DNA from: Gemmatimonadota bacterium
GTDB lineage: Bacteria > Gemmatimonadota > Gemmatimonadetes > Gemmatimonadales > GWC2-71-9
DNA length: 64,000 nucleotides
Assembly (NCBI GenBank): GCA_029863245.1
Contig: JAOTVV010000001.1
Location: 124,001 to 188,000, forward strand
Reading direction: 5' to 3'
Shown here: positions 26,677 through 35,246 of the stretch, piece by piece
Numbering within the stretch: the stretch's first letter is position 1
Layout: each line of letters begins with the position of its first letter
Notes under the pieces: generated by a model
Told to the model about the DNA's origin: nothing
What the model saw: only the letters and a program-made list of their open reading frames with translations
Databases searched by the model: none
Position numbers and translations under genes: made by a program

Positions 26677-26712
26677 ACCGCTCAGAACACGAGCCATGCG
26701 ACGCTGAGCGGT
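26677..26712. repeat. Inverted repeat in the gap between YtxH and the MBL hydrolase
   Basis: ACCGCTCAG and CTGAGCGGT, perfect 9-base arms separated by 18 bases, lie in the 184-base gap where the MBL gene ends and the YtxH gene starts. They could form a terminator-like stem or a regulator site. I see no gene or tRNA in the rest of this gap. Confidence 0.45.
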
Positions 26713-26799
26713 CCGTGAAAAATGCCCTCGATCCCCGAGTCGAATCGAGCGGCGCTACGTGCTTGTGCCCCTTGAAATTACCATCCCGCGAGATCGCCG

Positions 26800-27576
26800 T
26801 CAAAACGGAACGACGAGCCCATCATAGGCCGGTGCGATCCCCTCCGGCAACCGCGTTTCGAGCCAGGCATGCGCATAGCGGTGCGTCAGATGAGTGATGA
26901 ACGTCCGGCGGGCACCGACCCGACGCGCGACCTCGACTGCCTCGTCGAACGACAGATGCGTCGGGTGTGGGCGTTCGAAGAGCGCGTTGATGACCAGCAC
27001 GTCGACCCCCTCGAGCGCGGAGTACGCCGCGTCGCTCACCATTTTGACATCGGTGAGGTAGGCGGCGCGACCGACTCGGTACCCGTAGACGCGCGAACCT
27101 CCGTGATCGAGCTCGACGGGCAGCACGGACACGGCATCCACCTGCACCGCCTGGAGCGGTGCGATGCCGATCGGCCGCAACTCCGGCTTGTTGGTGCCGG
27201 GCGTCGGCTCCACGGACGGGTCGAAGATGTACGAGAAGCGCCGCGCCAGCTCAGCGAGCGTGTCCGGTGGGCCGTAGACCGCCAACGGACCCCGACGGAC
27301 CGACATCGCCCGAAGGTCGTCGATCCCGGCGACGTGATCGGCATGCTCGTGCGTGTAGAACACGGCGTCCACCCCGGCGATGCCGGCGCCGACCAGCTGC
27401 AACCGCAACTCCGGCGGTGTATCGACCAGCAGGCGCACCCCACGCGTCTCGATCACGGCCGCTGTGCGGGTCCGCCGGTCCCGCGGATCGTCGGATCGGC
27501 ACACCGCACAGTCGCATCCGACCACGGGCACGCCGAACGACGTGCCCGATCCGAGAATCACCATCCGTCCGCTCAA
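26800..27576 (-). CDS. MBL-fold metallo-hydrolase, PhnP-like
   Basis: 258 residues of the metallo-beta-lactamase fold. The core is GSGTSFGVPVVGCDCAVCRSDDPRDRRTRTAA, which is the PhnP/LipB-linked subgroup with an extra CxCxxC zinc site, then YTHEHADHVAGIDDLR and FITHLTHRYAH. PhnP members are cyclic phosphodiesterases, but most of the subgroup is unassigned. The track start is a TTG overlapping the pyk stop (TTGA). An ATG four codons later (MVILGSGTSFG) is also possible. Confidence 0.87.
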   Translation of the reverse strand: MSGRMVILGSGTSFGVPVVGCDCAVCRSDDPRDRRTRTAAVIETRGVRLLVDTPPELRLQLVGAGIAGVDAVFYTHEHADHVAGIDDLRAMSVRRGPLAVYGPPDTLAELARRFSYIFDPSVEPTPGTNKPELRPIGIAPLQAVQVDAVSVLPVELDHGGSRVYGYRVGRAAYLTDVKMVSDAAYSALEGVDVLVINALFERPHPTHLSFDEAVEVARRVGARRTFITHLTHRYAHAWLETRLPEGIAPAYDGLVVPF

Positions 27577-28997
27577 ATCGTCTCCACCTTGAGCAGGTTG
27601 GTGGTCCCCGGCACGTGGAACGGCACTCCGGCCGTGACGACGATGCGATCCCCTTCCCGCACCACCCCGCGAGCGAGGAGTGCGTCCCGCGCTTTGCCCA
27701 ACATCGTCTCGTAGGTCGGCGCATCCTCCACTCGGGTCGGCATCACGCCCCAGACCAGCGCCAATCGTCGGCAGGTCTCAATATCGGTGGAGAGGCCGAC
27801 AATCGGGATCGTCGGACGATGGGCAGCGATCTTGCGTGCCGTGAAGCCGCTCTTCGTGAAACAGACGATCCGCGGGACCTCGAGGGTCTCGGCCGCCACC
27901 ACCGTCGCGTACGCAATGGCATCGTCCACCGTCGGCGTCTCGCCCTCGGTCAGCACCCCGCGCCGACGGCGGCTGCCGCCGGTGGCGACGGTGCGCTCCA
28001 CCTCCACGATGATCCTGGCCATGGCCTCGACGGCTTCGACCGGATACTCGCCAACCGCCGTTTCGGCGGACAGCATCACGGCATCCGTCCCGTCGAGAAT
28101 GGCGTTGGCCACGTCGGACGCCTCCGCCCGGGTCGGTCGGGGACTGTGAACCATCGACTCCAGCATCTGGGTTGCCGTAATGGCCGGTCGCGCGTGGCGG
28201 TTCGCTTCCGCGATCAAAAGCTTCTGGGTGAGGGGGACCTTCTCGAACGGCAGCTCGACACCAAGATCGCCGCGTGCGACCATGAGGGCGTCCGCGGCAT
28301 GGACGATCCGATCGAGGTCGTTGAGAGCGGCGGCCATCTCGATCTTGGCGACGAGGCCAACCGTGGGCGGCACGAGGGCGCGAACCATCGATACGTCCTC
28401 GGCACGGCGGACGAACGAGACCCCGATGTAGTCGGCCCCATGATCCACCGCCACGGCCAGATGGCCCCGATCGCTCTCCGTGAGTGCCGGCGCACTCACG
28501 AAGATCCCGGGGAGATTCATGCCCTTGTGACTCCGGAGTACTCCCCCTTGCCGCACCTCACCGTGGACGCGGGGACCGTCGACCGCGACGATCTCGACCG
28601 ATAAGAGCCCGTCATCGAGCAACAGGGTCTTCCCGACTTCGACATCCTTGGCGAGCGCGGCGTATGTCGTGGGAATCTCGCCGGGACGGGCGCTCCCCTC
28701 CGGGGCAAACACCACGCGGTCATCACGATCGAGATCGAGCGGCCGGTCGAGGGTGCCGACGCGAATGCGCGGACCCTGGAGATCGACCAGCACCGCTACG
28801 TGCCGATCGAGGTCGGCTGAAACACGACGCACCCGATCGATCCACTCTCCCCAGGTCGCGGGGTCACCGTGCGAGCTGTTGATGCGGACGACGTCGACGC
28901 CCGCCCGCATCAACCGGCTCAACACGGATTGGTCGGCTGACGCGGGCCCGAGTGTAGCGACCACCTTCGTGCGCCGGAACGGAGCCACGGAACTCAT
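27573..28997 (-). CDS. pyk: Pyruvate kinase
   Basis: About 474 residues. It makes pyruvate and ATP from phosphoenolpyruvate. Signatures are TKVVATLGPASADQSVLSRLMRAGVDVVRINSSHG, the active-site segment LVAKIEMAAALNDLDRIVHAADALMVARGDLGVELPFEKVP, TATQMLESMVHSPRPTRAE and the C-terminal regulatory domain. The start is the ATG of MSSVAPFRRTK, which overlaps the sirtuin stop (ATGA). The order sirtuin-pyk-MBL with overlapping ends makes one operon. Confidence 0.96.
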   Translation of the reverse strand: MSSVAPFRRTKVVATLGPASADQSVLSRLMRAGVDVVRINSSHGDPATWGEWIDRVRRVSADLDRHVAVLVDLQGPRIRVGTLDRPLDLDRDDRVVFAPEGSARPGEIPTTYAALAKDVEVGKTLLLDDGLLSVEIVAVDGPRVHGEVRQGGVLRSHKGMNLPGIFVSAPALTESDRGHLAVAVDHGADYIGVSFVRRAEDVSMVRALVPPTVGLVAKIEMAAALNDLDRIVHAADALMVARGDLGVELPFEKVPLTQKLLIAEANRHARPAITATQMLESMVHSPRPTRAEASDVANAILDGTDAVMLSAETAVGEYPVEAVEAMARIIVEVERTVATGGSRRRRGVLTEGETPTVDDAIAYATVVAAETLEVPRIVCFTKSGFTARKIAAHRPTIPIVGLSTDIETCRRLALVWGVMPTRVEDAPTYETMLGKARDALLARGVVREGDRIVVTAGVPFHVPGTTNLLKVETI

Positions 28998-29785
28998 CGT
29001 GAGCCCAGCGCGCTCAGGGATCCATCCAACATCGGGAGCGCGGTCGCGGCCGATCCGGGCCACCAGAGGGCGGCGTGCGCGGTGAGCGGCGTTCGCTCGG
29101 GGTTGATTTCGATGACGGGCACACCGCGCCGCAAGGCGATCTCGGGCAGCGCCGCGGCCGGGTACACCACGGAGGACGTACCAACAACGAGCAGCACGTC
29201 GCACCCTTGCACCGCCGCCCACGCGCGCTCCAGCGCCTCAGCGGGCAAGACCTCGCCAAACCACACGACCGCTGGTCGTGCCGGACTTCCACATTGCGGG
29301 CACGCCGGGGGGGTGACGTCACCGGGCTCCGAACCACCCAATCCCTCCAGGGCACCGACGTCGAACGGATGCCCGCGGTCGGCGCACCGAAAGGACTCCA
29401 GCGACCCATGCAACTCGACGGGGTCGCGACTGCCCGCCCGACGGTGGAGACCGTCCACGTTCTGCGTCACCAAGGTGAAGTCGGAGAAGCGCTCCGCCAT
29501 CGATGCCAGCGCATAGTGTCCGGCATGCGGCTCGACGGCTCGTGTCAATCGAAACCGCCACAGATACCACCCGAACACGCGCGCCGGATGGCGAACAAAC
29601 GCCTCGGGCGTCGCCAGGTCTGAGGGGTCGTACCGCGCCCACAGGCCGGTCTGCGCCTCGCGAAAGGTCGGCACCCCCGACTCCTGGGACATCCCGGCAC
29701 CCGTGAGCACCGTGACCCGGTCCGCGTCGGCGAGAAGCGTGGCGGCGTGTTCACAACATTCGTGGTTATCCACAGATTTCGACAC
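28994..29785 (-). CDS. Sir2-family NAD-dependent protein deacylase
   Basis: About 263 residues. Motifs are VTVLTGAGMSQESGVPTFRE, LVTQNVDGLHRRAGS with the catalytic histidine in ELHGSLESFRC, and VVGTSSVVYPAA. The second zinc pair is CPQCGS. The first is only FRCADRGHPF, where the second cysteine is absent, so the zinc ligands must differ or zinc may be lost. The start is uncertain: GTG at 29785 follows AGGAG by 10 bases, with GTGs at 29794 and 29773 as alternatives. The long track ORF upstream is a broken-gene region. The start overlaps a cluster of DnaA-box-like sites. Confidence 0.9.
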   Translation of the reverse strand: MSKSVDNHECCEHAATLLADADRVTVLTGAGMSQESGVPTFREAQTGLWARYDPSDLATPEAFVRHPARVFGWYLWRFRLTRAVEPHAGHYALASMAERFSDFTLVTQNVDGLHRRAGSRDPVELHGSLESFRCADRGHPFDVGALEGLGGSEPGDVTPPACPQCGSPARPAVVWFGEVLPAEALERAWAAVQGCDVLLVVGTSSVVYPAAALPEIALRRGVPVIEINPERTPLTAHAALWWPGSAATALPMLDGSLSALGSR

Positions 29786-29828
29786 GGACTCCACACTCCT
29801 GCGGCGTTCTCCACAGGGACTTTGCACA
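29747..29828 (+). other. Tandem cluster of DnaA-box-like 9-mers
   Basis: Five sites in the same orientation lie at nearly regular spacing: GTGTTCACA (29747), TTATCCACA (29766, perfect), GACTCCACA (29787), TTCTCCACA (29807, one mismatch) and CTTTGCACA (29820, one mismatch). They span the 5' end of the sirtuin gene and its upstream region. No dnaA, dnaN or very AT-rich stretch is adjacent and gene direction does not switch here, so an origin is not proven; a DnaA-controlled promoter or a titration site is also possible. Confidence 0.35.
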
Positions 29829-29960
29829 TCCGTGTTGAAGGGTAACCTGGGTGAGTTAGAACGCAATCTCGATCCCGATTCGCACGAGCCGAGGAGGGCC
29901 ATGGAGAAAGACGGGTGTGAAAGGTCCCGAGCAGCCCGGAGAAAGAGCGGCAGCAGCTCG

Positions 29961-30176
29961 TCACGACCAGCAACGATTCCGTCCCCGTCGAGATCGGCCC
30001 AAGGACGATACCGCGGCGCGATCACGGTCTTCGGACGGGCTGAAGGTGAGGCGGAGCGGGAGTTGGGCGCTCGCCGGTCCCATCGGCTCGCGATCTCGCA
30101 GCTCGAAGGGGGTGGTGTGCTCGCAGCCGACGAGCAGCAACAGAGCAACCAGTCGCGACACGGTACGTCGAGCCAC
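29961..30176 (-). pseudogene. Remnant of a secreted lipoprotein gene (possible TolB/PD40-like)
   Basis: The frame begins MARRTVSRLVALLLLVGCEHTTPFELRD, a textbook lipoprotein signal with lipobox LVGC. It continues LPLRLTFSPSEDRDRAA, which recalls the first blade of TolB/PD40-repeat lipoproteins. It then degenerates to an arginine-rich tail and stops after 71 residues. Moving by one base at that point restores WADLDGDGIVAG, as expected of such a blade, and further plausible stretches sit in other frames down to about 29850. I read this as a gene broken by frameshifts; a genuine short lipoprotein cannot be excluded. The stretch from 29830 to 30217 holds nothing else I can support. Confidence 0.4.
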
Positions 30177-30217
30177 TGCGCTCCTCCCAGCCCTCCACTA
30201 CCGGCGGCGGCGGTTGC

Positions 30218-31453
30218 TCAGGACGTGACGGGTTCCCTCGGCGTCGGATACGTTCGTCCGACGTATTCCTCGAGAATCTCGATGAACTCGTCCACGATCC
30301 GATCCCCCTTGAGGGTCACGGACAGCTTGCCATCGACGTACACGGGCGCCTTGGGTTCTTCGAAGGTGCCGGGGAGCGAGATCCCGATATTGGCGTGCTT
30401 CGACTCCCCCGGACCGTTGACCACACAGCCCATAACGGCCACGCGCATCTCCTCGACGCCCGGATGATGCTCTCGCCAATCCGGAATCTGCGCGTGCAAG
30501 TAGGCTTGGATCTTCTCCGCCATCTCCTGGAAGAACGTTGACGTGGTGCGGCCGCACCCGGGACAGGCGGTCACCTGCGGCATGAAACTCCGAAGTCCCA
30601 TGGCCTGGAGAATCTGCTGCGCGACACGCACCTCCTCCGCGCGGTCGCCGCCGGGCGCCGGCGTGAGGGACACGCGGATAGTGTCGCCAATGCCCTCCTG
30701 GAGGAGAATAGCCAGCCCCGCCGCGCTCGCGACGATGCCTTTGGCCCCCATGCCGGCCTCGGTGAGCCCGAGGTGTAGAGGATGGTCAGACCGCGGCGCG
30801 AGTTGTCGGTAGACGTCGACCAGATCCTGCACCTGCGACATCTTGACCGAGAGGATGATGCGGTCGTGCGCCAGGCCGCCCTCCTCGGCAAGCTCCGCCG
30901 AGCGCATCGCGCTCTCGACCATGGCGTGGAGGGTCACGTCTCGCGCGGAGAACGGCGTGGACCGTCGGGCATTCTCGTCCATCAACTCGGTCAGGAGGCT
31001 CTTGTCGAGCGATCCCCAGTTGACCCCGATTCGCACGGGCTTGTCGTGGGCCACAGCGATGTCCACAATCGTGCGGAAATTCTCGTCGCGCCGCCGCGCA
31101 CCGACATTACCCGGGTTGATGCGGTATTTGGCCAACGTCGCCGCGAGCGACTCGTGCCGAGCCAGGAGCAGGTGGCCGTTGTAGTGGAAGTCTCCGATGA
31201 TGGGCACCGTGACGCCCCGATCGGCCAGACGCTCTGCAACCTCCGGTACGGCAGCGGCGGCCGCGTCGGAATTGACGGTGACGCGCACCAACTCGCTGCC
31301 GGCAGCGGCCAGCGCGGCGACCTGCTCGGTCGTCGCTGCGACATCGGCCGTGTCGGTGTTCGTCATCGACTGAACGACGATCGGATGGGCCGATCCGATC
31401 GGGACGCCGCCCACCTGTGCCGTTACGGCTCGTCTGCGCTCAATAATCGGCAT
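30218..31453 (-). CDS. ispG: 4-hydroxy-3-methylbut-2-enyl diphosphate synthase IspG
   Basis: About 411 residues. This is the iron-sulfur enzyme of the MEP isoprenoid pathway that converts MEcPP to HMBPP. The barrel begins [35 protein letters not shown] and includes [14 protein letters not shown] and RINPGNVGA. The cluster domain has [17 protein letters not shown] and [20 protein letters not shown]. The start is the ATG of MPIIERRR; the 36 extra residues of the track are not conserved. AT-rich TATATT lies 6 bases before that ATG. Confidence 0.96.
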   Translation of the reverse strand: MPIIERRRAVTAQVGGVPIGSAHPIVVQSMTNTDTADVAATTEQVAALAAAGSELVRVTVNSDAAAAAVPEVAERLADRGVTVPIIGDFHYNGHLLLARHESLAATLAKYRINPGNVGARRRDENFRTIVDIAVAHDKPVRIGVNWGSLDKSLLTELMDENARRSTPFSARDVTLHAMVESAMRSAELAEEGGLAHDRIILSVKMSQVQDLVDVYRQLAPRSDHPLHLGLTEAGMGAKGIVASAAGLAILLQEGIGDTIRVSLTPAPGGDRAEEVRVAQQILQAMGLRSFMPQVTACPGCGRTTSTFFQEMAEKIQAYLHAQIPDWREHHPGVEEMRVAVMGCVVNGPGESKHANIGISLPGTFEEPKAPVYVDGKLSVTLKGDRIVDEFIEILEEYVGRTYPTPREPVTS

Positions 31454-31526
31454 GGCGAAATATAGAGACCGGCTCGGGGGGCCGTGAGATTGGTGGTGGG
31501 CGTCGCGGGCTCGGGGTGGAACCGGT

Positions 31527-31895
31527 TCAGCAGGGGTGATCCCAATCCACCTCGAACTCACCCCCGCATTCCGAGCACGGCATGCGTTGCGGCTTGGCTT
31601 CTTCGAAGTTTGTTCGCGAACGGCACACGGGACACACGGCGTAGATCATGGTGTGACCGTCCTGGCTCAGGCGTTTCGCACCGGCCTCGGAGGGATCCCA
31701 GCGCACCACACTCCACCGTGACGGCCGCTGGTCACTCACCTCGACCAGGGCCCGTGGGATAGGAACGTTCCGCCTGGAGACGTCCACGAGCACGAGGTCG
31801 TCTCTCACCTCGCTTACCACGGGGTACCACGCGCCGCGTCGGAGCCCGTGAGCTCCCCTTCGGCGTACTCGCGCCCAGATTTCGCTGGTCTTCAT
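31527..31895 (-). CDS. Zinc-ribbon protein of unknown function
   Basis: 122 residues. The N-terminal 75 residues are basic with a beta-rich pattern ([31 protein letters not shown]). The C-terminus is a zinc ribbon, [31 protein letters not shown]. The ATG of [14 protein letters not shown] is chosen; earlier residues in the track overlap the small membrane-protein gene. It is likely a nucleic-acid or protein adaptor, but I do not recognise the family. It sits 13 bases after the 60-residue membrane protein gene. Confidence 0.72.
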   Translation of the reverse strand: MKTSEIWARVRRRGAHGLRRGAWYPVVSEVRDDLVLVDVSRRNVPIPRALVEVSDQRPSRWSVVRWDPSEAGAKRLSQDGHTMIYAVCPVCRSRTNFEEAKPQRMPCSECGGEFEVDWDHPC

Positions 31896-31908
31896 CGCGT
31901 CACCTCGG

Positions 31909-32091
31909 TCATCGAGATAGCCCGAACACCACCGCCAGCGGGATCGCGACATACAGGACGAGGTCGCGGACGAGGTAGAACAGGACCACCATGACCACGA
32001 GGGTCCATCCCCGTCTGCGCACCAGTCCGCGCCAGCCGAGATCGCGCCCTTCCTGCCGGAGTTGCCGTACGAGCTGGAACGCCTTCGACAC
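31909..32091 (-). CDS. Small single-pass membrane protein
   Basis: 60 residues: an amphipathic, charged first half (MSKAFQLVRQLRQEGRDLGWRGLVRRRG), then a hydrophobic segment of about 28 residues (WTLVVMVVLFYLVRDLVLYVAIPLAVVFGL). It probably sits in the membrane with the N-terminus inside. It is close before the zinc-ribbon gene on the same strand, suggesting a pair. No family is recognised, and the gene is small enough that the call rests on context and the clean hydrophobic pattern. Confidence 0.6.
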   Translation of the reverse strand: MSKAFQLVRQLRQEGRDLGWRGLVRRRGWTLVVMVVLFYLVRDLVLYVAIPLAVVFGLSR

Positions 32092-32237
32092 CGTTGCGCC
32101 CCGTCAGCCATCTGGCCGCCTGCCGGCTCCCACGGGCCCTCTCCCGACCCACCCTGGGTGCAACATACCAAAGGGGGCGCCGTCGCGCGCCCCCCGGTCC
32201 GTCGTGTTCCATCCGTCCACCGCGCCGGGGGGTGGGA

Positions 32238-34724
32238 TCAGCCGCACTCGCTGAAGCCACACACGTGGCATTTCATGCAGCCCTCGGCAAACTCGAGCTG
32301 GGATCCGCAGTCCGGGCATGCGCCCGCATGCTGATCGGCATCGAGCTTAAAGGCAAAGAGGGTTCCGTCGGATGGCGACGGGCTGCTCTTGGGCGGTGTG
32401 GCCACAGCCCCGGGAATCGTGACCTCTTCCAAGAGATCTTGCTGGACGCCCTGCTTCTCCTGCATCCACTTCTCGATGGCGATCCCGATGGCATCCGGTA
32501 CGGACAGGACCTTGTTAGGGCCGAGACCGCTCACCCGGTCGGACGAGATCCCGCGCAACTGCCGGTAGATCTCCTGTAGCGGGATACCTGATCGCAGCGC
32601 CAGCGAGATGAGTCGACCCATGGCTTCGACATCGGCCATCAGGGCACCTCCGGCCTTGCCGAGGCTCATGAACATCTCGAAGGGCTGGCTGCGATCGTCC
32701 TCCGTGATCGTCACGTACAGGGTCCCCAGCGGTGTTTCGAGGCGGCGGGTCGTCCCGCGCAGCAGCTCCGGTCGGGAGCGCTTCTGGCGGCGTTGGAGGT
32801 TTTCCGCCTCCACCTCGTGCATCCGCTTACGCGTCAGACCCAGCTCCGCCTCCAGCTCGGCAACCTGCGCCTTCAGGTCGACCACCTCGGTATCGCGCCC
32901 GTCTCGCTCACTCCCGTGCGCGTCCTGCACTTCTTTGGCGGTCTTCCCGGTCGAGAGCACCTGGAGATCCCGGCTGCCATCTCGGTACACCGTGACGCCC
33001 TTGCAGCCGACGCGGTACGCCATCTCGTAGATCTCGCGAACGTAGTCCTCGGTGGACTCGTTTGGGAAGTTGCAGGTCTTGCTGATCGCGCTGTCGGTGC
33101 ATTCCTGGAACGCCGCCTGCATCCGAATGTGCCACTCGGGTGACACGTCGTGAGCCGTGACGAACACCGCTTGCGACCGCTCCGGGACCTCCGGGAAGTG
33201 GATGTGGCCCTCTTCGGCGATGCGCCTGATGAGGTCCTCCGAGTACCACCCCTCCTGTCGAGCCAGGGCCACGAAGTCCTGATTCACGTCCGGCATCAGG
33301 ACACCCGCCTGGTTGCGCATGAACGCCACCGCAAACAGCGGTTCGATCCCCGACGAGCAGCCGGCGATGATGGAGATGGTACCCGTCGGCGCGACGGTGG
33401 TCAGGTTGCAGTTCCGCAGCCGCCGCATCGGCCGGATGCGATTCCCCTCCGCGTCCCGCGCACACGACGCATCGGGTCCCCAAATGCTCCGCTCCCATTC
33501 CGGGAACACCCCGCGGCTCTCGGCGAGGCGCTCGCTTTCGACCTTGGCCTCCTCGTCGACGAATTGCATCATCCGGTGCGCCCACTCGATGGCGTCGTCG
33601 GAGCTGTACGGGATTCCAAGACGCACGAGAAAGTCCGCCCAGCCCATGATCCCGAGGCCGATGCGGCGGATTCGGTTCGCGAGGTCCGTGATCTCCGGCA
33701 GCGGGTACCGGTTGACATCGATCACGTTGTCGAGGAAGTGCGTGCACAAGTGCACCGTGCGGCGCAGGCCGTCCCAGTCCACCTCCCCATCGTGCACGAA
33801 GGCCCCGACGTTGACTGAGCCGAGATTGCACACATCGTAGGGCAGGAGCGGTTGTTCACCGCACGGGTTGGTCGCCTCGTAACTGCCCAGATGGGGAACC
33901 GGGTTGTAGTGGTTGGCCCGGTCGATGAAGAACACCCCGGGCTCGCCCGTCTTCCATGCCCCGTGGACGATCGACTGGAACACCTCACGGGCATCGAGCT
34001 GTCCGACCACCTCGCCGGAGCGGGGATGCACGAGATCGTACGGCCAGCCAGCTTCCACCGCCTGCATGAAGGCGTCCGTCACGCCGACCGAGATATTGAA
34101 GTTCGTGACCTTGGTGATGTCGTTCTTGCAGGTAATGAAATCGAGGATATCCGGGTGGTCGACCCGCAGGATGCCCATGTTGGCTCCGCGCCGGGTGCCG
34201 CCCTGCTTCACGACCTCGGTCGACGCGTCGTACAACGACATGAACGAGACCGGACCGGACGCGACCCCCATGGTCGAGCGCACCACGTCGTTCTTGGGTC
34301 GCAGCTGTGAGAACGAGAACCCCGTCCCACCGCCTGACTGATGGACGAGGGCCATGTTCCGCAGCGTGTCGTAGATCCCGGTCGCGCCGTTCGACAACGC
34401 ATCGTCGACCGGCAACACGAAGCAGGCCGACAACTGCCCCAGGGGCCGCCCGGCGTTCATCAGGGTGGGACTGTTCGGCATCCACACGCGTGACGCCATC
34501 ACGCCGAAGAACGTCTCGGCGAGCGCTTCCACGGCGCCCGGACTCGCGCCATAGCGTGCGTCGGCCTGCGCGATGTTCCGAGCGACCCGCCAGAACAGGT
34601 CGCCTGGCTCCTCGACCGGCTGCCCTTGCTCATCCTTGATCAGGTAGCGCCGCTTGAGTACCGTGACGGCGTTGTCGCTGAGCTGCGGCTCACTGCGCTG
34701 CGCGGAATCGTCCCCAAATGCCAT
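32238..34724 (-). CDS. nrdJ: Adenosylcobalamin-dependent (class II) ribonucleotide reductase
   Basis: An 828-residue reductase that makes deoxynucleotides using a B12 radical, working with or without oxygen. Core motifs are LSACFVLPVDDALSNGATGIYDTLRNMALVHQSGGGTGFSFSQLRP, ATNPCGEQPLLPYDVCNLGSVNVG and NLTTVAPTGTISIIAGCSSGIEP. A C-terminal zinc/redox tail follows (CPDCGSQLEFAEGCMKCHVCGFSECG). There is no N-terminal ATP cone. AGGAAGGGG lies before the ATG. No cobalamin riboswitch core is visible in the 176-base leader. No class I or III reductase is in this window. Confidence 0.95.
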   Translation of the reverse strand: MAFGDDSAQRSEPQLSDNAVTVLKRRYLIKDEQGQPVEEPGDLFWRVARNIAQADARYGASPGAVEALAETFFGVMASRVWMPNSPTLMNAGRPLGQLSACFVLPVDDALSNGATGIYDTLRNMALVHQSGGGTGFSFSQLRPKNDVVRSTMGVASGPVSFMSLYDASTEVVKQGGTRRGANMGILRVDHPDILDFITCKNDITKVTNFNISVGVTDAFMQAVEAGWPYDLVHPRSGEVVGQLDAREVFQSIVHGAWKTGEPGVFFIDRANHYNPVPHLGSYEATNPCGEQPLLPYDVCNLGSVNVGAFVHDGEVDWDGLRRTVHLCTHFLDNVIDVNRYPLPEITDLANRIRRIGLGIMGWADFLVRLGIPYSSDDAIEWAHRMMQFVDEEAKVESERLAESRGVFPEWERSIWGPDASCARDAEGNRIRPMRRLRNCNLTTVAPTGTISIIAGCSSGIEPLFAVAFMRNQAGVLMPDVNQDFVALARQEGWYSEDLIRRIAEEGHIHFPEVPERSQAVFVTAHDVSPEWHIRMQAAFQECTDSAISKTCNFPNESTEDYVREIYEMAYRVGCKGVTVYRDGSRDLQVLSTGKTAKEVQDAHGSERDGRDTEVVDLKAQVAELEAELGLTRKRMHEVEAENLQRRQKRSRPELLRGTTRRLETPLGTLYVTITEDDRSQPFEMFMSLGKAGGALMADVEAMGRLISLALRSGIPLQEIYRQLRGISSDRVSGLGPNKVLSVPDAIGIAIEKWMQEKQGVQQDLLEEVTIPGAVATPPKSSPSPSDGTLFAFKLDADQHAGACPDCGSQLEFAEGCMKCHVCGFSECG

Positions 34725-34900
34725 GAAAAGCCCCTTCCTCGAGCTGGCGAGCGGTGTCCGAACTGAAAGCTACTCGACTTCGATGGGCCATCCGAGGGAG
34801 ATGGACCCGCACCGGCGTGGGGAAGCAAGGTAGAAATCGACCTGAGGCGACGCAAGTGGCCGAAGACGCGGCGCGGCGGCGCGCCTTCCGAGTATTCACA

Positions 34901-35232
34901 TCACAAAGATGTTGTGTGCCTCGGGATTCCTCCGGCTCGGTGCCGCCGGGCCAACGCCACGTAGTGCCGCCAGGTCGTTTCGATCCGCCCGGCGAGCCGC
35001 TCGTCGACGGATCGCACCACGCGGGCCGGCACTCCGAGCACCAGCGACCCGCGGGGGGATCGTCACCCCCTCCGTCACCACGGCGCCGGCGCCGACGACG
35101 GACCCCGCACCAACGTGGACATGGTTCAAGAGCACGGCACCCATCCCCACCAGGCACTCGGCCTCCACGGTGCAGCCGTGCAGAATGGCCCGAAGCCGCA
35201 CCGGGGGCGATGAACGCGGAAGGGTGGATCAC
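34901..35232 (-). pseudogene. Gamma-class carbonic anhydrase family gene, deleted and frameshifted
   Basis: Starting at a GTG, VIHPSAFIAPGA is the family's N-terminus. Immediately after it the sequence continues in another frame with RAILHGCTVEAECLVGMGAVLLNHVHVGAGSVVGAGAVVTEGVTIPPR, which is the late part of the left-handed beta-helix. Some 60 codons of middle coils are missing, including metal-binding histidines. One extra G in CCGCGGGTCGC then shifts the frame again; removing it restores SLVLGVPARVVRSVDERLAGRIETTWRHYVALARRHRAG to a TGA. Two separate lesions argue for a dead gene, though an assembly error could explain the single-base one. Confidence 0.75.
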
Positions 35233-35246
35233 GTACCGCGGATGGG

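Noticed and set aside
26616-26799. tRNA gene in the intergenic gap
   Set aside because: GATTCGACTC on the minus strand resembles a T-loop, but no cloverleaf or acceptor pairing could be made.
29700-29900. Chromosome origin
   Set aside because: DnaA-like boxes are present, but no dnaA/dnaN/parAB, no clear AT-rich unwinding region and no switch of gene direction here; kept only as a finding.
34725-34900. Possible cobalamin riboswitch ahead of nrdJ
   Set aside because: GCCACT occurs by chance in the leader, but no B12-box core or paired arms could be traced.
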